NCBI GenBank assembly: GCA_905221605.1 | Contig: CAJNDS010002678.1 | Coordinates: 247,501-311,500 of the forward strand | From: Symbiodinium natans | Lineage: Eukaryota; Sar; Dinophyceae; Suessiales; Symbiodiniaceae | Reading direction: 5' to 3' | Length of the DNA: 64,000 nt | In this document: positions 33,005 through 43,082 of the stretch, in pieces | How positions within the stretch are numbered: the stretch's first letter is position 1 | Layout: the number at the start of each line of letters is the position of its first letter | Translations under genes and position numbers: made by a program | Notes under the pieces: model-generated | Database searches by the model: none | The model's input: only the letters and a program-made list of their open reading frames with translations | Told to the model about the DNA's origin: nothing

Positions 33005-33080
33005 GCAGTCTCCTCATGTCGTCTTCGTTGAGGACTTCGGGAAGCTCCCGGCGCCCATGCGGGTGGCACCAGCGGTGGGG
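33005..33080 (-). CDS. orphan exon
   Basis: Minus frame QPHRWCHPHGRRELPEVLNE then DDMRRLQ, entered from a CAG acceptor. Another stretch at about 33250-33310 (GTEASSVDSGTDLSR) may be a neighbour exon. The family is not recognised. Confidence 0.3.
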
Positions 33081-33655
33081 CTGCTGGTACGGGCAGTGCC
33101 TGAGTCTAGGGAGTTGAGGGCTTTAGGGTAAGAGCGGGTTTTAGGGTCTGATAGTTTAACCAGGGTGTTGTTAGGTGAGCTTGTTGCGAAAAAAACCCTG
33201 CCCTTGCTTTTGAGCCTTTTTCTCAAAGCCCCAACCATAACCTGTGTAGGCCTTCGCCAAGGGCAGGCAAGACGCCGGCTGAGGTCCGTCCCAGAATCCA
33301 CGCTGCTCGCCTCCGTGCCCTGCGGAGGCTTATGTCTCTTATGTATAAGATATCTATATATATCCTCATATATATGAGGATATATGTATATATACATATA
33401 GATATATGTATACACACATGTCGGCTTTAGTAATTAGAGTGCAGGTTTAGGAGTTTAAGGGTCTTAAGGGCTTTAAGGGTTTAAGGATTTAAGGGTTCGG
33501 CGCGTCGGTTGGCGTATGGCAGAGGGTTCACAGTTTTCAGCCGCGTGAGGTGGGGTTACGAACTCGTCGGGGAAAGCGTGCAAGATACCTGGGTGGCTTG
33601 ACAGGAACCCTAGACTGACCTTAATAGGAATTATTGTGGTGTAGGGGATAATACG

Positions 33656-33763
33656 GGGTTTCTGAAACTAGGGGTATCTTCTTGAGGTCCTTACTATCAG
33701 GGAATCCTACTGTTCGGGGGCTTTGTCGGGGCCCCTAGTTTCGTGAACCCCCACATCCAGCGC
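33656..33763. repeat. introner-like element, family E, copy 2
   Basis: Begins GGGGTTTCTGAAACTAGGGG and ends GGGGCCCCTAGTTTCGTGAA plus CCCCCA. The middle shares CAGGGAATCCTACTGTTCGG with the copy at 14848-14955. Confidence 0.85.
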
Positions 33764-34204
33764 AGTACATCATCACGGGTTAAGCGGCTTTCTGTAAACA
33801 GGAACGCAGAACCCCCCCCCCCCCCCCAAAAAAAAAAAAACAAATCATCGTAGCACCTGTCTTGCATGTCCTTACCCCGAAACCTGACAACTCTGAGATC
33901 CACGCAGGGGGCTTCCAAAAATAAGTGGGAAAATTACTCTAAGCCCCCGATGAGACACCCCTCTTTCTCTCAACATCCTAAAGACCAGGTCCCGGAAGCA
34001 GACGACATCATCACTCTTGACGAGCCGCTGCCCTTCAAACCCCTCAACATCTCAACCCTAAACCCCTGCACCCCTAAACCCTAAACCCTAAACCCTAAAA
34101 ACTAAACCCTAAACTAACCCCCAACCCCCCCCCCGGGCTCCCACCGAGGAATCCGGCGTCTCTGGAGTCCGTGGGCTGGTGCCCGCGCTGGTGCTGGGGG
34201 TGGC

Positions 34205-34342
34205 CTAGGTGTAGGGTTATGGGGCTTCGATTTGGAGCTGAGGGCTGTCTACTTTTGGGATTTGAGGGCTTGTCTAGGTGTAGAGTTATGGGGCTTCGAT
34301 TTGGAGCTTAGGGCTGTCTACTTTGGGGATTTCAGGGCTTGC
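34205..34342. repeat. tandem duplication, unit about 68 bp
   Basis: Two copies of TAGGTGTAGGGTTATGGGGC-TTCGATTTGGAGCT-AGGGCTGTCTACTTT lie head to tail. They differ by a few bases. Confidence 0.85.
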
Positions 34343-34921
34343 AAAGGGTTTTTGTTGCTTCCAGTTCAACATAAAAGGTTTTGTTCAGAATAGCTTTCGG
34401 GTTTAGGGCTTTAAAGCTTGGGTTGCAGAGTCCCTCAGCAAAAGATAGTGGCCCTTCCCGCAACTGATACAGGACCCTAAACCCTAAACCTATAAACCCT
34501 ACTGTAAACCCTAAAACTCATACAGGGCAAGCCCCCAGCCTTGGCGGCCGAGGTTTCTGCAGATGCGCCCAGGCAATCCTCGGAAGTGACCCAGGAAAGG
34601 GGAGGGGAGGGGGCAGAGGAGTCTTCAACAGCCCCCCCCCCCCCACCCCCGCCCCCCCTCCCAACATATCGCCTCATAACTCGAGAAACTACACCCGAAA
34701 CAGAACTTTCTCTTCGCACTCAAGCCTGGAGACTTCATCAGAGAAAAGGTGGAGGGTGAGGCCGCAAACCGATTTCCCCCTGGAACCATGGAGAGGGCCC
34801 ACACAAGGCCCACGGAGGAATTTCGGGATTTCTTTTTTGTGGGGTTCCAGGGTTTAGGGACATAGGGTTGAGGGTTTTGGGGTTTTTTTAGAGGGGTTTA
34901 GGGCCAAGATTAGTGATGCCA

Positions 34922-34990
34922 AGGAGCACTCCAGGACACTTTGGCTCGCTCCTCTGCGCAGTCGTCGCAAAGACACCCGTCGTCAGCCTC
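34922..34990 (-). CDS. orphan exon, Cys-rich
   Basis: Minus frame YMEADDGCLCDDCAEERAKV then SWSAPW. The CxC-x2-C pattern could bind a metal, but the piece is too short to assign. It lies between the two 2OG oxygenase genes. Confidence 0.32.
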
Positions 34991-35200
34991 CATGTAGGGG
35001 TCGGTCCAAACCTTTAACCCTCAACCCGAGTTAGACTCTCAACCCGAAACCCTAAATCTTCAACCCTAAACCCTAAACCCTAAACCCTAAACCCTAAACC
35101 CTAAACCCTATGAACCCTCAACCCTGCAAGCCCTTTCAAGCTCTAAATAACCCCAAACCGACTTCGCTCAATACTATAAGCCCCTTAAACCCAAAAAATG

Positions 35201-35352
35201 ACGCCCCCCCTGCTGGCCTCCTGGAGAAGCCCTAAACTCTCAACCCTAAACCCTATAAACCCTCAACCCTGCAAGCCCTCTCAACAAACCCTAAACACCT
35301 ATACAAACCCAAAAACTGATCCCCCCCCTTCTGCTGGCCTCCTGGGGAAGCC
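35201..35352. repeat. tandem duplication carrying the end of an oxygenase exon
   Basis: CTGCTGGCCTCCTGG-GAAGCC occurs at about 35209-35230 and 35331-35352, with telomere-like CCCTAAA/CCCTATAAA sequence between. The wider unit (CAACCCTGCAAGCCCT-TCAA ... AAACCCAAAAA) is also repeated, so this is a duplication of about 120-145 bp. The right copy overlaps the 3' end of the 2OG oxygenase A exon that starts at 35455. Confidence 0.75.
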
Positions 35353-38300
35353 AGGCCTCCTGGCGGCCAGCACGCCTGGCGAGGCCTCGATGGACATCCA
35401 GGCTGTGGAGCCAGCAGCCGCGGCCAGTGCCGGGCCGGAAGTAGCAGACGTGGGCCTCTCTGGTAGGAGGGGTTTGGGGTGATATTCTAGGGTTTAGGGT
35501 TTAGGGTCTGGGGTTTAGGGTTTAGGGTTTAAGGTTTAGGGTTTAGGGGGTGTAGGGTCTGGGGTTTAGTGTTTTTTGGGCTGAGAGAAGGTGCAAGGGT
35601 ACGGGCTTGGAGCCGGTTTTTGTGGGCTCTTCGCTCATGATCCGGACGCAAGCGTCTATCAAGTTCTTCCTCGATTGGGCCTGCGAGTCTGGCACAGGCA
35701 CGCCCGGAGGACGCGTCCACACCAGAAGGACCAAACGGAAGCCATTCTTGACACCCGTCACGGCATGGATGTTCCTCGTATGCAGGGGCATGCAATGCTC
35801 AAGCAAGCATCCCCCCACTTAGGCCCTGAAGCTACTACACTATTTAGGTACATGGACCCTCGGGTAGCTTCATACTGCACCAAGGTGGAGTACACGCCGT
35901 GCATGTTTGGCTGAGTGTCCGCTGGCAGCCACAGAACGCGATCCCACAGCCCTTGGCGCACTTGTATGTCGCAACAGGGTCCCTGGCCCCCCAGGTGTCG
36001 AAGAACTGGATCTCGCCTCCTTCGTAGCCTGGGTATATTGCATGATATAAACAAAAAGATCAAGCAAGACATACATAAAAAGCAAACAAATAAATCTATA
36101 AATAAACAAATAAATAGATAAACCAATAAGCAAATTCTATGTGTGTATATATATATATATATAAATGCTTATATTTTCAAAATTCGTCTACAATATTTCC
36201 ATACATATACATGTATGTACGTCTATCGGAGTTCAGGGAAGATGGCCGGAATGGATGTAGCTGCTGGCCATGGCTTGCTGCGGAGCGGCCATTGGGATCT
36301 GACAGGGCCACAGAGCAGCTGTAACTCCTGGACACGCATGCCAGAGGCTCTTCTCATGCTGTCACAACATCTCCGAGTCATGGGTCGGACGCCCCTGCAA
36401 CTTGAAATTGGGGAATAAACCCTAAAACCCTAAAACCCTAAAACCCTAAAACCCCAAAACCCTAAAACCCTAAAACCCTAAAACCCTAAAACCCTAAAAC
36501 CCTAAACCCTAACCCTAAAACCTAAACCCCTAAACCCTAAACCGACATCAGTAACCGACATTCAGGTTGAACCCGCCCCAGCTTCTCCTGTGCGACGTCT
36601 TCTCAGATCGCCAGAGAACGTAGGCCCCACCTGCACAGAATAAGCCAACTGCAGGTTACGGCTAGCAAAAGCCGTCCTGGCCAAAAAAGGTAAACTCACC
36701 CTAAACCCCCTCCTTGCGGAAAGTGAGCATCATCTGCAGCCCGCGCAAAGACACTTCTACAGCTATCACGAGAACCATACAACGTCGACATAAAGGACCT
36801 CAGACATGGCAGACGCACCGCAAAGTTCGGTAACTGTTGACAAGTGGAGTTCCCTTCCACAGGTGCTTAGCCCAGAGAAGGCTGATGAAGCCCTTCATAT
36901 TGGTTCTTAGGAGGGAATGAGGGAACTAGGTGCCCAATATAACCCCTTAAAGGGTGTCTTTGACCAAATTCCCTCATTCCTTACTGAGAACCAGGGGGCC
37001 TAAGCACACCCTAAGTCCCCTAAACCCTAAACCCTAAACCCTAAACCCTAAACCCTAAACCCTAAACCCTAAACCCTAAACCCTAAACCCTAAACCCTGA
37101 ACCCTACTTCGCCTCGAGCAGCTGCGAGCTCGTCGTCGCCGCGTATGCGCTGGCCTTTCCACCAGACGGAGTCGAAGCGCACGTTGTCCTAGGAACGGGG
37201 GAGAGGCTTGTCATTGCAGTGTGAGGTCCTAAGCTCCAAGCTCTCTTGGCACCTGAAGTCGCCCTAAACCCTAAACCCTAAACCCTAAACCCTAAACCCT
37301 AAACCCTAAACCCTAAACCCTAAACCCTAAACCCTAAACCCCAAACACTGCGAGGCCTGAAAAAGTTCAGGGCGGTTGCTTTCGGCTTCCGGGCATGGCC
37401 CCGGCTAGTTGCATGCTCAAAAAACACAGGCTTTAACTAAGGCTTCTATCATATTCTAGGGCTTAGGGTTTAGGTTGTAGGGTTTAGGGTTTAGGGTTTT
37501 TTTTGCCACCCGCCTAGCCGAGGGTTTAGGGTTTGGGGGTTTAGGGTTTAGGGTTTAGGGATGTTCCCCCTGATACGAACAGTCCTGAATAGGCCCTATT
37601 AAGGACTGAGTTTTTGTGTATACAGACTGGTCCAGTGACACTTCTTCGTCTTCTTGGGGTATATGGATATTTTGGACCAGGCTCACAATGTGGCTGGTGC
37701 CCGATGTGGTTGGTGTTGCTGATGGTCGCCTGGTCCAGAATCATCGGCACCTTGTACTAGTTGCTTTAAGAACCCAAGAAAATTTAAAACGGACAATTAC
37801 AAATAAATCCTCCTTATTATAAGGGCAATATAGGGCTTTTCGTCTTGAATTTCTTGGGAGTTCTTAAGCAGATGGACCCTATACCCTAAACCCTAAACCC
37901 TCAACCCCAAACCCTAAATCCTTAAGCGAACAGTAGCCTTGTACTCCTCCACCATGGCATCCACCACTTGCTGCGCAATGCCGTAGAAGGTGTCGAAGTC
38001 CTCGGGAGATGCTGGGAGTTTAAAGTCTTCCGGGCGTCTTGGGGGGGGTTTAGGGTTTAGGGTTTAAAAGGGAGGGGCCCCTTTCTATACTAACTATAGT
38101 TTAGGGGTTGATAACCTAAGTTAGAACCCTTATAACCCAGTTTATGGTCCTTGCAACTCTACTTTTAACAAGAGGGGGCCCTCCTTGTAGGGTTTAGGGC
38201 TCAGAGTTGCCAGAGCAAGTCAACCCTCCCAGCGCTGTTCGACGAGCTTCCTCTGGAGAGAACTTGGGCTTTTCGTCGTGCACTGGCCAGGTCAGATCGT

Positions 38301-38421
38301 CTTTGTACTTCTCCCAGATGCTATGCAGGCGACGGATGTCCTGATCATCGGAAGCTCCCAAGGCCGCTGATGAAGCATAGGGAGTTGGGCCGAAGCTTGC
38401 TCGGGTGTTTAGGACTACCAT
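35330..38421 (-). CDS. 2-oxoglutarate/Fe(II)-dependent oxygenase, prolyl-4-hydroxylase-like, copy A
   Basis: Exons (minus): 38211-38421 (ATG, MVVLNTRASFGPTPYASSAA), 37932-38011 (SPEDFDTFYGIAQQVVDAMV), 37685-37750 (VPMILDQATISNTNHIGHQP then HC), 37113-37188 (DNVRFDSVWWKGQRIRGDDE), 36588-36630 (GAYVLWRSEKTSH), 36290-36327 (SYSCSVALSDPN), 35920-36028 (YEGGEIQFFDTWGARDPVAT), 35681-35774 (NIHAVTGVKNGFRLVLLVWT) and 35455 to about 35330 (AHVCYFRPGTGRGCW). Every join keeps phase. The iron-binding HxD is HCD, split by an intron between Cys and Asp; the second His is in IHAV and the 2-oxoglutarate Arg in NGFR. About 280 residues, normal for a compact P4H-like enzyme. The C-terminal end is not fixed. 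Donors are GC, GT and GA. Confidence 0.88.
36418..36541. repeat. CCCTAAAA (TTTTAGGG) variant array
   Basis: About ten units of the 8-mer CCCTAAAA, then a few CCCTAAA units. TTTTAGGG is the Chlamydomonas-type telomere unit, unlike the 7-mer everywhere else here. It lies in the 2OG oxygenase A intron between 36588-36630 and 36290-36327. Confidence 0.95.
36901..36993. repeat. introner-like element, family A, copy 2
   Basis: Ends TGGTTCTTAGGAGGGAATGA and, inverted, TCATTCCTTACTGAGAACCA, about 24 bp each. It lies in the 2OG oxygenase A intron between 37113-37188 and 36588-36630. Confidence 0.88.
37018..37106. repeat. CCCTAAA array next to a splice donor
   Basis: Eleven units. On the minus strand the GC donor after exon 37113-37188 runs GCGAAGTAGGGTTCAGGGTT straight into the TTTAGGG array. 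Confidence 0.95.
37261..37345. repeat. interstitial CCCTAAA array
   Basis: Eleven units in the 2OG oxygenase A intron between 37685-37750 and 37113-37188. The same intron also holds TTTAGGG tracts in the other orientation at 37460-37560 and a family J arm. Confidence 0.95.
37757..37872. repeat. introner-like element, family P
   Basis: Begins TGCTTTAAGAACCCAAGAAA and ends, inverted, TTTCTTGGGAGTTCTTAAGC. It fills most of the 2OG oxygenase A intron between 37932-38011 and 37685-37750. Confidence 0.82.
38068..38188. repeat. introner-like element, family M
   Basis: Ends AGGGAGGGGCCCCTTTCT and, inverted, AAGAGGGGGCCCTCCTT. It fills most of the 2OG oxygenase A intron between 38211-38421 and 37932-38011. 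Confidence 0.78.
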
Positions 38422-38676
38422 GTACCATGGACAATGTATAGCAATTGACTTTCAGATTGAAGCCTTTGGGACAAGGGCTTGGCGGATCTCGACTGCTGCT
38501 GCTGATTGAGGCTCAAGATCACTTGAGGCTGCTAGGAAACACCGGTGCCCCATCCATGCCGGGCATCGTCGTCGTCGAGGACGCAAAGCTCCGCCCGATG
38601 GTGTGGCCCACATCGCACGAAGGATTGCCGATATGGACAGTGGGTGAGGTTGGTCCTCAAAAGCGGCCATGCTCTT

Positions 38677-39196
38677 TTAACGCCCTCCCGACAGTATGAT
38701 GTTCCATCGCGTATGAAACAAAACATGCTCCAAAAACTCCAGATATTCATCGAAGCTCACACGGCCCTCAGAATGCAGCGTTGGTGCAGGCATCTTCAGG
38801 CACAATTCGGCCGAGGCTCTCTCCAGGTATCTTGCCTCCAGCTGTACAAGGAATCCTGAGGGCAAATGTTCGAATGTCCAAGAATCCAAGACAGCAAGCA
38901 AGCTGACGCCTATAGCCTACATCACAAGGAGCACTCGGCAAGTCGCTCTGAAAATCGCAACCCTCAAGCCCAGCAAGACCAGCTGCAGACTTCTGGCTGA
39001 CTGTGGGCCACAAGGGCCCCGAACCTGCTTTAACTATTTGGATGTCCGCCAGACAGAATGCAGTATGCAACGCAAGGTCAATCCAAGCCCGTTTTCCGAA
39101 AGCCATTGAAAGCCTCAACAAACCCACATCTTCGACGAGTTGCATCGAGGGCCACCTGCAGGATGGCTTGTTTCCCCCAAAAACATGCAAAGACAA
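38677..39196 (-). CDS. fragment with an EF-hand-like half, unresolved gene
   Basis: The minus frame at 38677-38901 reads LEARYLERASAELCLKMPAP and then EGRVSFDEYLEFLEHVL. The latter matches the second half of an EF-hand (G-I/V-x-F-x-E-Y/F), but the Asp-rich first part of a calcium loop is not evident. A different minus frame at 38768-39196 is also protein-like (MAFGKRAWIDLALHTAFCLA). The two probably represent exons in different frames. It lies directly upstream of 2OG oxygenase A. The function is not assigned. Confidence 0.38.
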
Positions 39197-40084
39197 GCAC
39201 TGGACAATTCGGAAGAGGATTGAGAAGGCAGATCATGCTTACTATTGTACGAACCAAGTGCCGAGATATGGTCTGTGCTAATGGTGGTATAATGATGGCG
39301 CTGTTGGCGTTTAAGGGTTTCTGATTTATGATTTTTCAATCCTGAAACTTGCCGCTGAGAGGCTGTGCGGCCGCTGTCCAAGGTGTCGGCGGGAGCAACG
39401 GGCGTCTTATTCTTTGGGAACTGGGCTGCTGTGTACGTAAAGCATCTGCATAAGCAGAGCGGTGTCTTGTCTCGCGTGGACGGCTATACTGGTATTGGGT
39501 TTGTGGCTTATAGGGCTCGCATGTTGCAGAGACTGCTTCAGCCGAAGCATAAGGTTGATGACTATGATAGCCCATATGGAGTCCATGGTCTACAATGAAT
39601 ATGGACTGACATGGGTGCGCCCGATGGTTTGTGCCAAGGGCTTTTGGAAGAAGGGCCCCCCAGGTGAGAACAAGTCGTAGTGTAGGCACTGCATGGCACT
39701 GCGTCATTTAAAAAACTTGAGCCGAGTCAAGAGGCGCGCGACACCGAACCCTGAAATTGTTCAGGCCCCCCCCCCCCCCCGGCATGAATGAAGGTGAGGG
39801 CTCATCTACCCAACCTGCTACACCCCCCTTTCAATCAAAACTTACAGGCTTGATTAGACTGAAAGAAAGCCTCCTTCCCTCTCCCCCGGCCAAAACAGCT
39901 AGAGGGTACACGAGATCACATCTCCAATATCCTCAATGAACATCCCGCCGACTCTAAACCCTCCGAGAAAAAAACAAACCAAACAAAACAACAGCACTTG
40001 TGTCGTAGCAAGGGCAACCTTCCTGGCGTTGGTTTCTTTACGTTTCCTGTATACCCTCTACCAAGAGGGCGAGCCCGGAGTCGT

Positions 40085-41607
40085 TCGGGGCCGAGGCCGC
40101 ACGAAGCGCAGCTCGTAGCGCTGGCTGCTGCGCCAGCCCCCGCCCGAGCCTTGCGGAAGCACCACCTGCGGGGCTTTCAGGAGTTTGAAGTCAGAAGGAG
40201 CGCTTTGCAGGTTCGCCAGGTTCGGCGCTTATTCCAAGCCCCGGCGGCTGCAAACTGACCTCGTGCTTAATGTGTGTGGTCCCGAGGTTTCTCTACTACT
40301 GCAAACCAGAGATATAGAACCAATTTCACAGGCCTCTTAGAGCATTCTCAGTTCAAAGCTCTTTGCATACATGTACATATGTGTCAGTACACATGTGCAC
40401 ATCTTTAGGCTTATCAGGGTCAATATTATATGGATATTATATGGGTTGCTCTAAGTACTAAGTAGACAGGCGCTTCATGGCAAGAAGCCGCCCGGGCCTG
40501 CAGGATCTGAGCTTGGCCGGGCGCGATCCAGTCTTTGGTGACGTTGCTGCTCCTGGGTTTAGGGTTTAGGGTTTAGGGTTTAGGGCCACTGCTGCATCCC
40601 AGGCAAACATGCGCAACGCAGCACACGCAGCACTGGGAAACCACAGGAACATTCGACCTTCAACCTTGTAAGCGCTGCCCAGCCCCTCCTCCCCTCCCCT
40701 CCCCTCCCCTCCCATTGGTAGACTGCGAGGGCCTTGAGAAGAGGAGCTTGCCATCCTCGTAACTGTTGAAGGTGACCTCGGCCTCGGGGAGCGTTTGCCC
40801 TCTTGACCCTTCCCCCAAGAAGCGGTTTCAGGGCCCAGCACTCGCGCACACTGCGGGGACTTCAGAGGTCTGAAAGACTGTTTTGTTGCAATTTCGGGGT
40901 TGCGGGGACAGGTTCCAACCCAGACCCGAGGGGTTCGGGTTTGCAGGGTTTAGTGGGGGGGCTCTATCAAGTGGATGTCAGTAACCAGGGCCACCTCTGC
41001 TGTCTGAGATCACGAAGTTCAGAGCTTTATAGTGGCTGCCTTCACGAGAGAATTCCCATAGCTGAGGCTGCAAGCTTGAAAGAAGCCGCGGCTGTGATTC
41101 TCGGCCTTCGGAATCAAGAGAACCCATGGGACTAGTCGAAACAAAGATCGGCATGAAAGCACAAGCTGGCAGTCAGCTACTGTATGGCATGGCCAAGCGA
41201 CCTGCCCAGGCTCACGCCATGTCTTAGCAGGAAAAACACAGTGCGGATCTATAATCCTGGCGTGATAAGTAAGAGCACGGCCAGGCATGCCACCATTCCA
41301 CCGCCGCTCTTAGCCGTGTAGACCCTTGGTAGACACGTCGCTTCTGCATGCGGCAAAGGCTGTGGGACCTTGAGACCAAGTTCCAGAAACAAGGCCCCAA
41401 CAACCCAGCTCTGAAGTCCCAGCCTTAAACCCCACAATCATCACCCCTAATTAAACAAAACCTCAGCCCCTCCAGATTTTGGCTTCCCGGCTTGGCACCG
41501 TGGAAGGTGTCCGGGGCTTTCTCGGATGACCTTGTCAGGCAAAGCCACCACGCAGCAACCTGACAGAGAAGCAACATCCTAAACGCCAGCCCAATCTCGG
41601 CCTTCAC
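40085..41607 (-). CDS. probable secreted protein, unrecognised family
   Basis: The first exon begins at ATG 41605/41607 with MKAEIGLAFRMLLLCQVAAW then WLCLTRS, a typical signal peptide. Downstream exons of consistent style follow: about 40721-40792 (LPEAEVTFNSYEDGKLLFSR), about 40590-40672 (YKVEGRMFLWFPSAACAALR), about 40470-40550 (SSNVTKDWIAPGQAQILQAR) and about 40085-40225 (NLANLQSAPSDFKLLKAPQV then PQGSGGGWRSSQRYELRF). Joins were not phase-checked, so these could be two genes. No domain is recognised. The exon near 41030-41140 is open on both strands and is left unassigned. Confidence 0.42.
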
Positions 41608-42229
41608 TAGCCCTTGTCACGGGCCACGTCCAGAAGAGGGTTTCCTACTATTTTCTTCAGAACCCACCCCCCCCAAAAAAATCATAACAATCCCTATTGC
41701 CCTTGTAAGGAAAGATATTTTGAGTTGGATGGGGTTCTTAAGCAAATAGTAGTTTCTGTGAACTTTGCTAGGCGACCCCTCTCCCCCAGCATCTGTGCCT
41801 TTTTTCTTAGCAGGCCAAGCGGCTTGATGAAGGCACTCCAGGTTGCCATCACAGCCTCTCTGCCAGTCGCTGCAAACTGTTCAACGGGTCAGGAGGACGT
41901 GTTCAAGAGCACGTGCAGCCGGGGCGCCGATTCTGAGAACTTGTGCTCCTGGATCTGCACTGCTTTGCGGCTGAAGCAGGAGAAGACCTCAAGACATCGC
42001 TGCGGTAGTCGTTATGGGCATGGCAGGTGGCAGTTTGGTCTGCGAAGAAGATGGGTTTTAAATGGCCTGAACGGACCGAGACAGCACCAGGCATTTGTCC
42101 ACAGAATGCACTCTCTCTCTCTCTCTCTCTATATCCGCCGACCCCCTTTGGACCCGCAGTTACCTCTCCCCACGGCACTGCGCGGCCTGCCCCTTCCCTG
42201 CACTCGCGTTTTTTGTTGGTACCCTTTTT

Positions 42230-42470
42230 TCTGGAACTGCGCGTTTTTTGTTGGCACCTTTCCCCCCCCAACCCCCCTACCCCCCCTACCCCCCCCAACC
42301 CCCCTGCCTAGCCGCCCAACCAAAAACAACCGAATTAACAACCGAATTTGTTGTTTTGGAAGGCGGCCAAGCGGGTGGGACCACGCGTTTTGTGTTCCCT
42401 ACCCCTTAATAGCCGCCCCCCCCACAGGAGAAGGACCAAAAACAGCCGAATTTGTTGTTTTGGAAGGCGA
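42230..42470. repeat. local repeats and poly-C tracts
   Basis: CTGCGCGTTTTTTGTTGG-ACC is repeated at about 42205 and 42238. CCGAATTTGTTGTTTTGGAA plus GGCG is repeated at about 42342 and 42439. CCCCCCTACC units lie between. No supported gene. Confidence 0.75.
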
Positions 42471-42972
42471 CAGATGTTGGCTACTTTCCATGCATGGGAG
42501 CCACTCAAGAGCAGGCTTGTGTGTTTTTTGGGTGATCATCCGGACGTCCTTATCTTGGGGGGTGGGCGGCAGCGGCGTCAGCCTTTAAGTATATATATAT
42601 ATATGTATGATATGAACTATCATCTGTATCACACCTGTAAAAAATGGTCAACTCTATACACCGACTCCGGAGGCTTCTTGGAGCCCCCAAGGAAAGTCTC
42701 AGGCGAGTGCCGCCGGCATCGTGTCATTCTCATGCAGGCTCAGGGGCAACAGGAAGTAGGAGACCCCTCAAAGAACCCGCGCCAACAACCCGGGACCAAA
42801 AGAAACTCCCCAACTGACCATGACCTGCTGGCTCTTGTTGCAACGCATGAAGCAAGGTAACATCAGGTATAAAGTGTTCTACAAGAGGAAACACGGTACC
42901 TAATGAAGATACCTGAACATACCTGCCATGGCCGAGAGCACCCATATCAGGGCATCAGGAGGTTCGTGCAAA

Positions 42973-43082
42973 CATGTGGGTGGCTGTCAAAATTATGATC
43001 CCTTTTGGGGTACCCTGAATATAAGGTGCCTCATTCTAATAGGGATCCAAAAAGGGACCATAGTTTTGACAACCACCCATGT
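42973..43082. repeat. introner-like element, family H
   Basis: Terminal inverted repeats of about 33 bp with few mismatches: CATGTGGGTGGCTGTCAAAA plus TTATGATCCC, and GGGACCATAG plus TTTTGACAACCACCCATG. Protein-like sequence flanks it on both sides, consistent with an intron position. Confidence 0.88.

Noticed and set aside
41614-42588. Longest plus-strand open frame outside the AP2 genes (324 codons)
   Set aside because: Much of it is poly-C and CT-repeat derived, it contains duplicated non-coding-looking segments, and it opposes the strand of all resolved genes. No domain is visible. Parts near 41820-41990 could be a real exon on either strand.
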